Shown: in pieces, positions 36,264-44,030 of the stretch | Layout of the letters: each line of letters opens with the position of its first letter | Position numbering within the stretch: the stretch's first letter is position 1 | Assembly: GCF_002237445.1 (NCBI RefSeq) | Contig: NZ_CP022527.1 | Coordinates: forward strand, 1,922,001 to 1,986,000 | DNA from: Neisseria sp. KEM232 | GTDB taxonomy: Bacteria > Pseudomonadota > Gammaproteobacteria > Burkholderiales > Neisseriaceae | DNA length: 64,000 bases | Direction: 5' to 3' | Position numbers and translations under genes: made by a program | Notes under the pieces: generated by a model | The model's input: only the letters and a program-made list of their open reading frames with translations | What the model was told of the DNA's origin: nothing | The model's database searches: none

Positions 36264-37679
36264 ATGATTGAAACAATCCACCACTGGGTGAAGGAAATCA
36301 ACTCGCCCTTATGGAACGGCCTGATTTTCCTGCTGCTGGGCACGGGAATTTTCTTCACGCTGGCGACGGGCTTCGTCCAATTCCGCCTGTTCGGCCGCAG
36401 CGTGCGCGAGATGCTCGGCGGGCGCAAGGCGGTGTCCGACCCGCACGGCATCACGCCGTTTCAGGCTTTTGTCACCGGCCTGGCCAGCCGCGTCGGCGTC
36501 GGCAATATTGCGGGCGTGGCGATTGCCATTGCCAACGGCGGGCCGGGCGCGGTGTTTTGGATGTGGGTGACGGCCTTAATCGGCATGAGTTCGGCCTTTG
36601 CCGAGTCGTCGTTGGCGCAGCTTTTTAAAATCCGCGACCACGACAGCGGCCAGTTTCGCGGCGGGCCGGCCTATTACATCCGCACGGGTTTGAAACAAAA
36701 CTGGCTGGCGGTGCTGTTTTCCCTCAGCCTGATTTTCTGCTTCGGCCTGGTTTACAACGCCGTGCAGGCCAACACCATGGTGGCGGCGGCGAAAAATTCC
36801 TGGGGTTGGAACGAACACGCCTTCGGCGTCGGCCTCGTTATCCTCACCGCGCCGATTATTTTCGGCGGCATCCGCCGCGTGTCGCGCGTGGCCGAAATGC
36901 TGGTGCCGGTGATGGCCGTGCTGTATCTGGCGATGGCGCTGTACATCGTCGCCACCAATTTGCCGCAGGTGCCGCATGTGTTCGGCCTGATTTTCGACAA
37001 CGCGTTCAATTTCAACGCCGCAGGCGGCGGCATCCTCGGCGGCCTGATTTCCGTTGCGATGGAGCAGGGCATCAAACGCGGCCTGTATTCCAACGAGGCG
37101 GGACAGGGTTCCGCGCCCAACGCGGCGGCGGCGGCCGATGTGAAACACCCCGTGTCGCAGGGCATGATCCAGATGCTCGGCGTGTTCGTCGACACCATCA
37201 TCGTCTGCTCCTGCACCGCCTTTATCGTGCTGCTCTCGACCGACGTGCCCGCCGGACTCAAAGGCGCGGAGCTGACGCAGGCGGCCATCGCCGGACACGT
37301 CGGCGCGTGGGGCGCGCATTTCCTCACCGTCGTGTTGTTTATGTTTGCCTACTCCACCATCATCGGCAACTACGCCTACGCCGAGTCCAACGTCCAGTTT
37401 ATCAACAGCCATTGGCTGACGATGGCCGTGTTCCGCACGGCGGTGCTGGCGATGGTGTACTTCGGCGCGGTGGCCAACGTGCCCGTGGTGTGGGACATGG
37501 CCGACCTGACGATGGGCACGATGGCACTGATCAACCTGATTGCCATCCTGCTGCTCTCGCCGCTGGTGTTCCTGCTGCTCAAAGACTACACCGCCAAGCT
37601 GCGCATGGGCAGAGACCCCGAGTTCAAACTCTCCGAGCATCCCAGCCTGAAACGGCGCATCAAATCGGATATCTGGTAA
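36264..37679 (+). CDS. Sodium:alanine symporter (AGCS family)
   Basis: 471 residues with ten to eleven hydrophobic helices. AGCS transporters bring alanine or glycine into the cell with Na+. Signatures visible are GGRKAVSDPHGITPFQAFVTGLASRVGVGNIAGVA near residue 65, NGGPGAVFWMWVTA and GIKRGLYSNEAGQGSAPNAAAAA near residue 270. The ATG at 36264 has AAGAGG at good distance. A Correia element ends 17 bp upstream and a DUS hairpin (about 37702-37732) follows. Monocistronic. Confidence 0.93.
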   Translation: MIETIHHWVKEINSPLWNGLIFLLLGTGIFFTLATGFVQFRLFGRSVREMLGGRKAVSDPHGITPFQAFVTGLASRVGVGNIAGVAIAIANGGPGAVFWMWVTALIGMSSAFAESSLAQLFKIRDHDSGQFRGGPAYYIRTGLKQNWLAVLFSLSLIFCFGLVYNAVQANTMVAAAKNSWGWNEHAFGVGLVILTAPIIFGGIRRVSRVAEMLVPVMAVLYLAMALYIVATNLPQVPHVFGLIFDNAFNFNAAGGGILGGLISVAMEQGIKRGLYSNEAGQGSAPNAAAAADVKHPVSQGMIQMLGVFVDTIIVCSCTAFIVLLSTDVPAGLKGAELTQAAIAGHVGAWGAHFLTVVLFMFAYSTIIGNYAYAESNVQFINSHWLTMAVFRTAVLAMVYFGAVANVPVVWDMADLTMGTMALINLIAILLLSPLVFLLLKDYTAKLRMGRDPEFKLSEHPSLKRRIKSDIW

Positions 37680-37701
37680 ACCGCGCCCGCAGGTATGAGA
37701 G

Positions 37702-37732
37702 AGGCCGTCTGAAAACCTTTCAGACGGCCTCT
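37702..37732 (+). terminator. DUS hairpin after the symporter
   Basis: AGGCCGTCTGAAAACCTTTCAGACGGCCT, 23 bp after the stop. Confidence 0.75.
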
Positions 37733-37744
37733 TTTGACATCGTA

Positions 37745-37868
37745 TGTAGGGTGTGTGCCGCAGGCACGCACGCGGTTTTGGGTTTGCAAAACTGTTTGGC
37801 GGTTTGTCGGAAATCGAAGAACGCGTGCGTTGCGGAGCAACACCCCCCCACGCGTCGGCGGAAAAATA
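37745..37868. repeat. Dispersed repeat without Correia insertion
   Basis: TAGGGTGTGTGCCGCAGGCACGCACGCGG, then a 3' block with GCGTGCGTTGCGGAGCAACAC. The reverse complement matches 33425-33660 apart from the 106-bp Correia element there. A DUS pair at about 37871-37911 ends the gap. Confidence 0.75.
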
Positions 37869-37870
37869 TC

Positions 37871-37911
37871 AGGCCGTCTGAAACCCGAAGCGGGCTTTCA
37901 GACGGCCTCTG
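37871..37911 (-). terminator. DUS hairpin after the small secreted protein gene
   Basis: AGGCCGTCTGAAACCCGAAGCGGGCTTTCAGACGGCCT with an extended CCCG/CGGG stem. Confidence 0.75.
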
Positions 37912-37925
37912 TGCGGCGCACCCGC

Positions 37926-38267
37926 TCAATAACCGGTGGCGCAGAAAAAATCGCCTTTTTTCGCGTCCGCCGCGTAGCAGGTCAGACCCATGGCGGCGGC
38001 ATTGGCGTTTTTCGCCTGCGCGCCCGCTTTGCCGTTCACCAGCGTTTTGCCGCTTTTGTCGGTCTGCACCGCAACGGCGGTGTTTTTCAGCTTCCATTTC
38101 AGCGAGCTGCCCGCCGCGTCCTGGCATTTCGTGACCGTGCACGCCCCTTCGGCGGTGACGCTGCCGTTTTTGTAATGCACGCACTGCTGGCCGCTTTCCT
38201 TGCACGCGCCATAGGCGGAAACGGAAAGCAGACAGAGCAGCGCGGCGGCCAATTTCGTTTTCATCAT
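37926..38267 (-). CDS. Small secreted cysteine-containing protein
   Basis: 113 residues. The signal peptide is MMKTKLAAALLCLLSVSAYG with cleavage before ACKES. The mature part has six cysteines (ACKESGQQC, GACTVTKC, LTCYA, FFCATGY), suggesting three disulfide bonds in the periplasm or outside. Lys- and Ala-rich segments separate them. The ATG is at 38267 or one codon later. The gene is monocistronic, with a DUS hairpin after it. I do not recognise a family; an inhibitor or adhesin-like small protein is possible but unsupported. Confidence 0.65.
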   Translation of the reverse strand: MMKTKLAAALLCLLSVSAYGACKESGQQCVHYKNGSVTAEGACTVTKCQDAAGSSLKWKLKNTAVAVQTDKSGKTLVNGKAGAQAKNANAAAMGLTCYAADAKKGDFFCATGY

Positions 38268-38290
38268 CAGAGTCTCCTAAAAAAACATGA

Positions 38291-38388
38291 CAGGCCGTCT
38301 GAAAAGGCGGCAGGCGGATTTTACTCCCGAAAAGGCCGTCTGAAAGCCCAAAAGGCCGGCGGCGGCGCTTTCAGACGGCCTTTTTCCC
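38291..38388. other. Three DUS words upstream of pyrH
   Basis: One AG-DUS at about 38292 and a spaced inverted pair (about 38333-38382) lie between the divergent small secreted protein gene and pyrH. A -10-like TATAAT (38404-38409) just after them is the likely pyrH promoter. Confidence 0.5.
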
Positions 38389-38455
38389 GCCGCCGCGAAG
38401 CGCGTATAATGCCCGCCGTTTTGACTTCCCCATCCGTTTACCCGAAAGGAATCCC

Positions 38456-39175
38456 ATGCCCACCCCCGCAAAATACAAACGCGTCCTGCTCAAACTCTCC
38501 GGCGAAGCCCTGATGGGCGGCGACCCCTTCGGCATCAACCGCGACACCATCATGCAGATAGTCGGCCAAGTGAAGGAAATCACCGACATGGGCGTGCAGG
38601 TCGGCGTCGTTGTCGGCGGCGGCAACATCTTCCGCGGCGTGTCCGCCCAAGCGGGCAGCATGGACAGAGCCACCGCCGACTACATGGGCATGATGGCCAC
38701 CGTGATGAACGCCCTCGCCCTCAAAGACGCCTTTGAAAGCCTCGGCGTCAAAGCCCGCGTCCAATCCGCCCTCTCCATGCAGCAGATAGCCGAAACCTAC
38801 GCCCGCCCCAAAGCCATCCAGTATCTCGAAGAAGGCAAAGTCGTGATTTTCGCCGCCGGCACGGGCAACCCCTTCTTCACCACCGACACCGCCGCCGCCC
38901 TGCGCGGCGCGGAAATGAACTGCGACGTGATGCTCAAAGCCACCAACGTCGACGGCGTGTACACCGCCGACCCGAAAAAAGACCCGTCGGCCACCCGCTA
39001 CGAGACCATCACCTTTGACGAGGCACTCAACAAAAACCTCAAAGTGATGGACGCCACCGCCTTCGCCCTCTGCCGCGAACGCAAGCTCAACATCGTCGTA
39101 TTCGGCATCGCCAAAGAAGGCGCGCTCAAACGCGTAATCAGCGGCGAAGACGAAGGCACGCTGGTGCACTGCTGA
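38456..39175 (+). CDS. pyrH: UMP kinase
   Basis: 239 residues. PyrH phosphorylates UMP to UDP with ATP in the cytoplasm and is the hexameric bacterial enzyme of the amino-acid-kinase fold. KRVLLKLSGEALMG at the N-terminus, VGVVVGGGNIFRG, DYMGMMATVMNALAL, FAAGTGNPFFTTDTAA and VDGVYTADPKKDP are all in place. GAAAGGAAT precedes the ATG. In many bacteria pyrH follows tsf; here its left neighbour is a small secreted protein gene on the other strand. Confidence 0.96.
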   Translation: MPTPAKYKRVLLKLSGEALMGGDPFGINRDTIMQIVGQVKEITDMGVQVGVVVGGGNIFRGVSAQAGSMDRATADYMGMMATVMNALALKDAFESLGVKARVQSALSMQQIAETYARPKAIQYLEEGKVVIFAAGTGNPFFTTDTAAALRGAEMNCDVMLKATNVDGVYTADPKKDPSATRYETITFDEALNKNLKVMDATAFALCRERKLNIVVFGIAKEGALKRVISGEDEGTLVHC

Positions 39176-39221
39176 TACGCAGCGGCGTTATGCCGCCGCA
39201 GCAGGCAGTTTTAAAACATAA

Positions 39222-39418
39222 AAAGGCCGTCTGAAAAACCGTTTGGGGCTTTCAGACGGCCTTTTGATTTCAGACGGCCTTGCGGCTTGAAGCCGCTTGT
39301 TGAGGCCGTCTGAAACCTGTTCCCTCTCCCGTGCGGACGCAGGGAAGGGAGTGGAAATACAACGGCGGCATAAAGGCCGTCTGAAAGCCTTGAATCGGGC
39401 TTTCAGACGGCCTCTTGC
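39222..39418. repeat. DUS-rich repeat block between pyrH and lptA
   Basis: A DUS pair after pyrH (about 39224-39263), an extra inverted DUS, one single word, then the GC-rich block (CCCTCTCCCGTGCGGACGCAGGGAAGGGAGTGGAAATAC) shared with 1620-1690, and a final DUS pair (about 39373-39413) that ends lptA on the minus strand. No gene is seen. Confidence 0.65.
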
Positions 39419-39437
39419 GTCCGCAGGGCGGCGCGTT

Positions 39438-39965
39438 TTATTTTTTGTTTTTGCCCATGCTGTCGGGCTGGATGACGACGCTGACGCGTTTGCCCGCTTT
39501 GCCGCCCGCCGCTTTGCTGCCGCTGACGGTGTAGACCTCGGTGCGGGTGTTGTAGGTGATGACCGCGCCTTCGGCCTTGTCGCCGCCGCGCGTGACTTTG
39601 GCGTTGCCGCTGAGGCGGACGACGTTGGTGGCGGAGGAGTATTCGACCTGCGAGGCTTCGCCGTTGACCGTGCCTTTGCCGCCATCGAGGGTTTGGCCGA
39701 AGCGCACGGGGCTGCCGGTGGCTTTCATGGTTTGCTGGCCGTCGTCGCTGCGCACGACGTTGACGCTTGCGGCGCGGATGTTGAGCGTGCCTTGTTTGAT
39801 GGAGACGTTGCCGCTGAAGGTGGTGGAGCGGTTTTTTTGGTCGAGCTCGCCCTGGTCGGCTTCGATTTCGATGGGCTGTTTGCGGTCGCTTTCGAGGGCG
39901 TGCGCCTGGGTGGCGGCAAGCAGGAGGGCGGCTGCGGCGGCGTTAAGAAGGGTTTTTCGGGTCAT
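39438..39965 (-). CDS. lptA: Lipopolysaccharide transport periplasmic protein LptA
   Basis: 175 residues. The signal peptide (MTRKTLLNAAAAALLLAATQAHA) is followed by an OstA/LptA beta-jellyroll (PIEIEADQGELDQKNRSTTFSGNVSIKQGTLNIRAASVNV) that forms the periplasmic bridge carrying lipooligosaccharide from LptBFGC to LptDE. The Lys-rich C-terminus is normal. The start lies inside the last codons of lptC (23-bp overlap), so the two are translationally coupled. lptB, which often follows, is not present; the next thing downstream is the repeat block. Confidence 0.93.
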   Translation of the reverse strand: MTRKTLLNAAAAALLLAATQAHALESDRKQPIEIEADQGELDQKNRSTTFSGNVSIKQGTLNIRAASVNVVRSDDGQQTMKATGSPVRFGQTLDGGKGTVNGEASQVEYSSATNVVRLSGNAKVTRGGDKAEGAVITYNTRTEVYTVSGSKAAGGKAGKRVSVVIQPDSMGKNKK

Positions 39966-40527
39966 AAACGGTTGCTTTCACTCGTGCGGGCAGGTTGAGC
40001 AGCCCTCGGTTGTAGTCGTAGGTGATGCCGTCGGCCGTGCCGTGCGAGTCGCCGTAGGAGAATTGCACGGGGCGGTCGGTAGCGGCGGTTTTGGCGGCGG
40101 TGTCGACGGTGAGGCGGTCGGTGGCGAGGCGGCCTGCGGGTTTGCCGTCGCCTGCTTCTTTGAGGAGCAGGACTTGTTTTTCAAACAGGATTTTGCGGTT
40201 TTCCGTGCCGTAGCGCGCTTCTTCGCTGCCGACTTGGTAGGCTTTTTTCCCTTGGGCGTACACTTGCAGCAGAGGCCGTCTGAAAACGATTTCTTTGACG
40301 TTCGGGTATTGCCGGGCGGATTCGGCGTCGAGCCGCTCCTGCAAGGCGCCCTGTTTGTCGAAACGTCTGCCTGCGATGCCTTCCATCAGGTATTGCGGTT
40401 CGTTGGGGTTGAGGGCGGTTTCTTCGACGGTAACGGCGCTGATGCGGTCGAGCCAGGCGGACAGGCCGCCGAGCGCGCCCGCCAAAACCAGCGGGAAGAG
40501 CCAGCCGTAGCCGCGTCTGCCGCTCAT
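39943..40527 (-). CDS. lptC: LPS export protein LptC
   Basis: 194 residues: one N-terminal membrane anchor (GYGWLFPLVLAGALGGLSAWLD) and a periplasmic LptC/YrbK domain (MEGIAGRRFDKQGALQERLDAESARQYPNVKEIVFRRPLLQVYAQGKKAYQVGSEEARY). It hands lipooligosaccharide from the inner-membrane LptB2FG transporter to LptA. Its ATG at 40527 overlaps the kdsC stop by four bases (ATGA) and its end overlaps lptA by 23 bp, so kdsC-lptC-lptA is a tight operon. The longer upstream frame inside kdsC is a shadow. A translated DUS occurs in the middle (FRRP). Confidence 0.92.
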   Translation of the reverse strand: MSGRRGYGWLFPLVLAGALGGLSAWLDRISAVTVEETALNPNEPQYLMEGIAGRRFDKQGALQERLDAESARQYPNVKEIVFRRPLLQVYAQGKKAYQVGSEEARYGTENRKILFEKQVLLLKEAGDGKPAGRLATDRLTVDTAAKTAATDRPVQFSYGDSHGTADGITYDYNRGLLNLPARVKATVYDPKNPS

Positions 40528-41060
40528 TTGACGTATTCCGCAAGGGCATCGTCCAGCGTGCCCTGCGCCTGCATGATGAGGTCGCACAATTCGCGCACCG
40601 CGCCTTTGCCGCCGCCGCGCTGTGTGACGTAGGCGGCGTGCCGTTTGGCAAACCAGTGCGCTTCGGGCACGGCGACGGGCAGGCCGCAGCGCACCATCAC
40701 GGGCAAATCGACCACGTCGTCGCCGATAAAGGCGCATTCGTCTTCGGCCACGCCCGCCTGTTCGCGCAACTCGGCATAGGCGGCGCGTTTGTCGTGTATG
40801 CCTTTGAAGTAATAAGCGATACCGAGCTGGCGCACGCGCACGCCGACGGAGAGGGCGTCGCGGCCGGTAATGATGGCCGTCCGAACGCCGCTTTGCTGCA
40901 GCATTTTCAGGCCGTGGCCGTCGAGGGTGTGGAAGGATTTGATTTCTTCGCCGTCGTCGCGGATGAAAATCCGCCCGTCGGTGAGCACGCCGTCCACGTC
41001 CATCACCAGCAGTTTGATTTTGGCGGCGCGTGCCTGTAATTCGGGGGAGAGGGGCTGCAT
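40524..41060 (-). CDS. kdsC: 3-deoxy-D-manno-octulosonate 8-phosphate phosphatase
   Basis: 178 residues of the HAD phosphatase family. KdsC releases phosphate from KDO-8-P, giving KDO for the lipooligosaccharide inner core. The nucleophile motif is LLVMDVDGVLTDG, the Thr/Ser motif ITGRDA, and the Mg2+ motif FIGDDVVDLPVM. It lacks a large cap, as expected for the C0 tetramer. The ATG at 41060 (MQPLSPELQ) is chosen; upstream codons come from a DUS. It heads the kdsC-lptC-lptA operon, linking sugar synthesis to LPS transport. Confidence 0.95.
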   Translation of the reverse strand: MQPLSPELQARAAKIKLLVMDVDGVLTDGRIFIRDDGEEIKSFHTLDGHGLKMLQQSGVRTAIITGRDALSVGVRVRQLGIAYYFKGIHDKRAAYAELREQAGVAEDECAFIGDDVVDLPVMVRCGLPVAVPEAHWFAKRHAAYVTQRGGGKGAVRELCDLIMQAQGTLDDALAEYVK

Positions 41061-41222
41061 CGTTTGAAGCCTTTCAGACGGCCTGTAAAAAGCCGCCATT
41101 CTAACATCGAAAAGGCAAACCGTCCGTCTGCGCTCCGCGCTTGCGCCTTATGGTTTTTACAATTATTATCATTGGCGTCCCGCCTTGGCGGATTCGTTTA
41201 CCCATCAGAAAAGGAAAGCAAA

Positions 41223-41789
41223 ATGGCGAAAAAAGTCAGCATCTTGGTCGGCAGCCTGCGCAAAGGCTCGTTTGCCCGCAAAATCGCACAAAACACCATC
41301 TCCATGTTTCCCGCAGGCTATGAGGCCGAAATCGTCGAAATCGGCCACCTGCCGCTCTACAACTTCGACTACGACGACCCGAACGAAACCGATTTCCCTA
41401 CTCCCGAAAGCTACACTGCCTTCCGCGAAACCATCAAAGCGTCTGACGGCGTGCTCTTCGTCACCGCCGAAAACAACCGCACCGTGCCCGCCTGCCTGAA
41501 AAACGCCGTGGACATCGGCTCGAAACCGAACGCCGACGTTGCCTGGCGCAACACCCCCGCCGGCATCATCAGCCACTCCGTCGGCAAAATGGGCGGCTAC
41601 AGCTCGCAGAAAAACCTGCGCCTCGCCCTGTCCTACTTCAACATGCCGCTCACCAGCCAGCCTGAAGTCTTCCTCGGCAACTCGCCGACCCTGTTCGACG
41701 AAAACGGCAAACTCACCGAATCGGCGCGTGAATTCGTCCAAGGCTACATCGACCAACTCGTCGCCCTGATTGAGAAAAACCCGAAATAA
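41223..41789 (+). CDS. NADPH-dependent FMN reductase family protein
   Basis: 188 residues of the flavodoxin-like FMN_red family. The opening ILVGSLRKGSFARKIAQ binds the FMN phosphate; FVTAENNRTVPACLKNAVD and SVGKMGGYSSQKNLRLAL follow as in chromate/quinone reductases such as ChrR and YieF. It probably reduces quinones or flavins with NAD(P)H in the cytoplasm. AAAGGAAAGC precedes the ATG at 41223. The 160 bp upstream hold a Fur-like AT stretch (ACAATTATTATCATTGG, 41158-41174), weaker than a full Fur box. A DUS hairpin follows. Confidence 0.88.
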   Translation: MAKKVSILVGSLRKGSFARKIAQNTISMFPAGYEAEIVEIGHLPLYNFDYDDPNETDFPTPESYTAFRETIKASDGVLFVTAENNRTVPACLKNAVDIGSKPNADVAWRNTPAGIISHSVGKMGGYSSQKNLRLALSYFNMPLTSQPEVFLGNSPTLFDENGKLTESAREFVQGYIDQLVALIEKNPK

Positions 41790-41806
41790 GCAAATAAGCG
41801 GCAAAA

Positions 41807-41850
41807 AGGCCGTCTGAAAACGAAGTGGGAACCTGTTTTCAGACGGCCTT
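41807..41850 (+). terminator. DUS hairpin after the FMN reductase gene
   Basis: AGGCCGTCTGAAAACG...CTGTTTTCAGACGGCCT, 18 bp past the stop. Confidence 0.75.
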
Positions 41851-41993
41851 TTGCGCCACGTGGCATGACCCGGCAGCACAGAACAAACTTCCCCGTCGAA
41901 TTAAAGCATGAAAAATATTAGCTACTTATGGATTTTTTTAAAATATTCCTTGCCTCTCCATAACGAACATGATTTAATGCCGTCTTTCCGCAA

Positions 41994-42069
41994 GGCCAGA
42001 TAGCTCAGTTGGTAGAGCAACGGATTGAAAATCCGTGTGTCGGCAGTTCGATCCTGCCTCTGGCCACCA
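41994..42069 (+). tRNA. tRNA-Phe (anticodon GAA)
   Basis: 76 bases with encoded CCA. Acceptor stem GGCCAGA pairs with TCTGGCC; the anticodon loop reads TTGAAAA; T arm GTTCGATC. A P4-type integrase lies 200 bp downstream, so the 3' end is an integration site. Confidence 0.97.
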
Positions 42070-42102
42070 CTAACCGCTTTTTAGCGGTTATTTTTTTGTC
42101 TA
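42055..42102 (+). other. att site at the tRNA-Phe 3' end with terminator hairpin
   Basis: The end of the tRNA plus CTAACCGCTTTTTAGCGGTTATTTTTTTGTCT. A near copy lies inverted at 22575-22615. The TAACCGC/GCGGTTA stem with a T run is also the tRNA terminator. Confidence 0.8.
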
Positions 42103-42202
42103 ACGCCGTCTAACGCCGTAAACCAAACGCCCGATATACAAGGCTTTGCGCCTGATTCAAGCTAATCTCGCCGTCTAACGCCGTCTAATCCTGTCTAATT
42201 GA
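42098..42202. other. Direct repeats of TCTAACGCCG next to the integrase
   Basis: Copies of GCCGTCTAAC-type words cluster at 42098-42119 and 42169-42200, flanking a 50-bp spacer between tRNA-Phe and the integrase. The spacing fits arm-type binding sites for the integrase. They resemble but are not uptake words (GTCTAA, not GTCTGAA). Confidence 0.5.
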
Positions 42203-42267
42203 AGCAACCAAATTCAGGGGGTATTATTTGGGGTATCTCAAAACACCCCCAAAAAAATACCCCCAAA

Positions 42268-43473
42268 ATGTCCCTAAACGACCGCCAAATAAAGAACGCC
42301 AAGCCCGCCGAAAAGCCATACAAGCTGACAGACGGCGGCGGCCTGCATTTGGCCGTTACCCCCGCAGGCGGCAAGCTGTGGCGGCTGAAATACCGCATCG
42401 GCGGGAAAGAGAAATTGCTTTCAATCGGCAAATACCCCGCCGTTTCCCTGCTGGAAGCCCGCCAAGCCGCCGAACAGGCGCGGGCGGATTTGGCTAAGGG
42501 CATAGACCCCGCCGCCGCCAAGCAACAGGCCAAAGCGGAGCGGCAGGCCGCAGCTTGCAATACGTTTGAAAACATCGCCCGCGAATGGCACGCCTACCAG
42601 TTGCCAAGCTGGACACCTGCCCATGCCGCCAAAGTTTGGCGCAGCTTTGAGGCGGATATTCTGCCCGCCATAGGCAAAGAGCCGGTAAACGGCATTTCCG
42701 TCAAACAGGTTCAGGCCGTGATTGAAAACGTGGCCAAGCGCGGCGCATTGGATACGGCGGCCACCGTCTTGCAGCGCGTCAAGGCCGTATTCAACTACGC
42801 CATACGCACCGAGCGGGCGGAAAACAATCCCGCCGTACCACTGACAGGCATCATCAAAGCACCCAAACAAAAACACCAGCCCGCTTTGCCGCAATCGGAG
42901 CTGACGGAGTTTTACCGCCGCTTAATGCGCGAAAACATCAAGCAGCCTACCCGTATCGCCATGCTGCTTATCATGCTGACCTTTGTCAGGGCGGGCGAAC
43001 TTCGTAAAGCGGAATGGGTAGATTTTGACTTTGAAGCGCGGGAGTGGCGCATACCTGCCGAAAAAATGAAAATGAAAGCCCCGCACATCGTGCCGCTGGC
43101 AGATTGGACGCTGGAACTGCTGCAAGAGCTGCACGCCCTTACAGGCCACAGCCGCTATCTGTTTCCCGCCGTCGGCAACCCTGACAAGCCCATGAGCGAA
43201 AACACGCTAAGCTACCTAATGGGGCGCATGGGATACAGCGGCATTGCCACCCCGCACGGCTTCCGCAGCTTGGCAACAGACGTTTTGAATGAAAACGGCT
43301 ACCCGCCTGACGTGATAGAACGGCAGCTTGCCCATGTGGAGCAAAACAAAGTGAGAGCGGCATACCACCGCACGGAATACCTGCCCCAGCGGCATGAAAT
43401 GATGAAATGGTATGCGGAATTTTTGAAACAGCGGTTTGACAAAGCGGTTGAAACGCTTGCCGCTGGTGTTTGA
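42268..43473 (+). CDS. int: P4-type tyrosine recombinase (integrase)
   Basis: 401 residues: an N-terminal DUF4102 arm-binding domain (MSLNDRQIKNAKPAEKPYKLTDGGGLHLAV), a core-binding SAM-like region (about 95-190) and the catalytic domain with Arg in TFVRAGELRKAEW, H-x-x-R in TPHGFRSLATDVL, RQLAHVE and the nucleophile Tyr in VRAAYHRTEY. It integrates islands into tRNA 3' ends. The ATG at 42268 matches the family start. It lies directly downstream of tRNA-Phe. A translated DUS is absent; a single one follows the stop. Its partner genes (alpA and others) now sit at 22.7-24.8 kb. Confidence 0.93.
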   Translation: MSLNDRQIKNAKPAEKPYKLTDGGGLHLAVTPAGGKLWRLKYRIGGKEKLLSIGKYPAVSLLEARQAAEQARADLAKGIDPAAAKQQAKAERQAAACNTFENIAREWHAYQLPSWTPAHAAKVWRSFEADILPAIGKEPVNGISVKQVQAVIENVAKRGALDTAATVLQRVKAVFNYAIRTERAENNPAVPLTGIIKAPKQKHQPALPQSELTEFYRRLMRENIKQPTRIAMLLIMLTFVRAGELRKAEWVDFDFEAREWRIPAEKMKMKAPHIVPLADWTLELLQELHALTGHSRYLFPAVGNPDKPMSENTLSYLMGRMGYSGIATPHGFRSLATDVLNENGYPPDVIERQLAHVEQNKVRAAYHRTEYLPQRHEMMKWYAEFLKQRFDKAVETLAAGV

Positions 43474-43506
43474 GGCCGTCTGAAAAATTAAGAGTGAGAT
43501 TGAAAG

Positions 43507-43774
43507 ATGAAAAAACCTGAATATTGCCCCGAATGGTTTGATATTGACGCATACGATGATTTGGCAGACTTGCCCCGTAATGGGCTAAGTATGGCTTTGT
43601 GGATGCGGAAAATGAATTACAAAGGCTATTGCAGTGATATTGAACGCTTTGAACGCGGAGAGGTAAGCGAACGGAACGGCGGCACAAATACAACGCCGGA
43701 ACAAATAAAAGCCTACGCAATAGAATGGCTGTCCATGCTGGCAACGAAATGGCTTGCGCCACCTGAAAACAAAA
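43507..43774 (+). pseudogene. 5' part of an island gene split by IS1016 (DUF6387-like)
   Basis: 89 genuine codons (MKKPEYCPEWFDIDAYDDLADLPRNG to LAPPENK), then five codons contributed by the IS1016 end before a stop. The last eight bases before the IS (AAACAAAA, 43767-43774) equal the complement of the eight before the IS1016 piece at 25684. Joined there, the frame continues into the 205-residue fragment on the other strand. The N-terminal WFDIxxYDDL pattern recalls DUF6387 island proteins; the function is unknown. Confidence 0.8.
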
Positions 43775-44019
43775 GGGGCTGTACTAGATAAGCCCTAAAT
43801 TTCACACCACCGGCGCAGCACTTTAAGCTGCTCGGAGGGTGTGCCAAAGTTAAAACGGAACTCGCATTCTTTCAAGAAAAGCGGGAAAGATTTACGGTCG
43901 ATTCCATTGTATTTGCGCAGTACGCGCTTTGCCTGATTCCAGAAATTTTCAATGCCGTTGATATGGTTCTGTCTGTCGGCAAACAGCTTGCTGTGATTAA
44001 TCTTATCTAGTACAGCCCC
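43775..44019 (-). mobile_element. Internally deleted IS1016
   Basis: 245 bp with perfect 18-bp terminal inverted repeats (GGGGCTGTACTAGATAAG). On the minus strand the left end leads straight into the last 70 codons of the transposase (INHSKLFADRQNHINGIENF and on to the FRFNFGT motif and stop); the first part of the gene is deleted. It could be moved in trans by an intact copy. One side is the 5' fragment of the island gene, the other a prophage tail-fibre gene. Confidence 0.85.
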
Positions 44020-44030
44020 ATAAAATTATC

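Noticed and set aside
36806..38134. A 442-codon plus-strand frame over the alanine symporter and downstream repeats
   Set aside because: Arg-rich and runs through DUS hairpins and dispersed repeats; no ribosome site.
41158..41174. A Fur box upstream of the FMN reductase gene
   Set aside because: Only part of the 19-base consensus is present; mentioned in the gene entry but not listed as a site.
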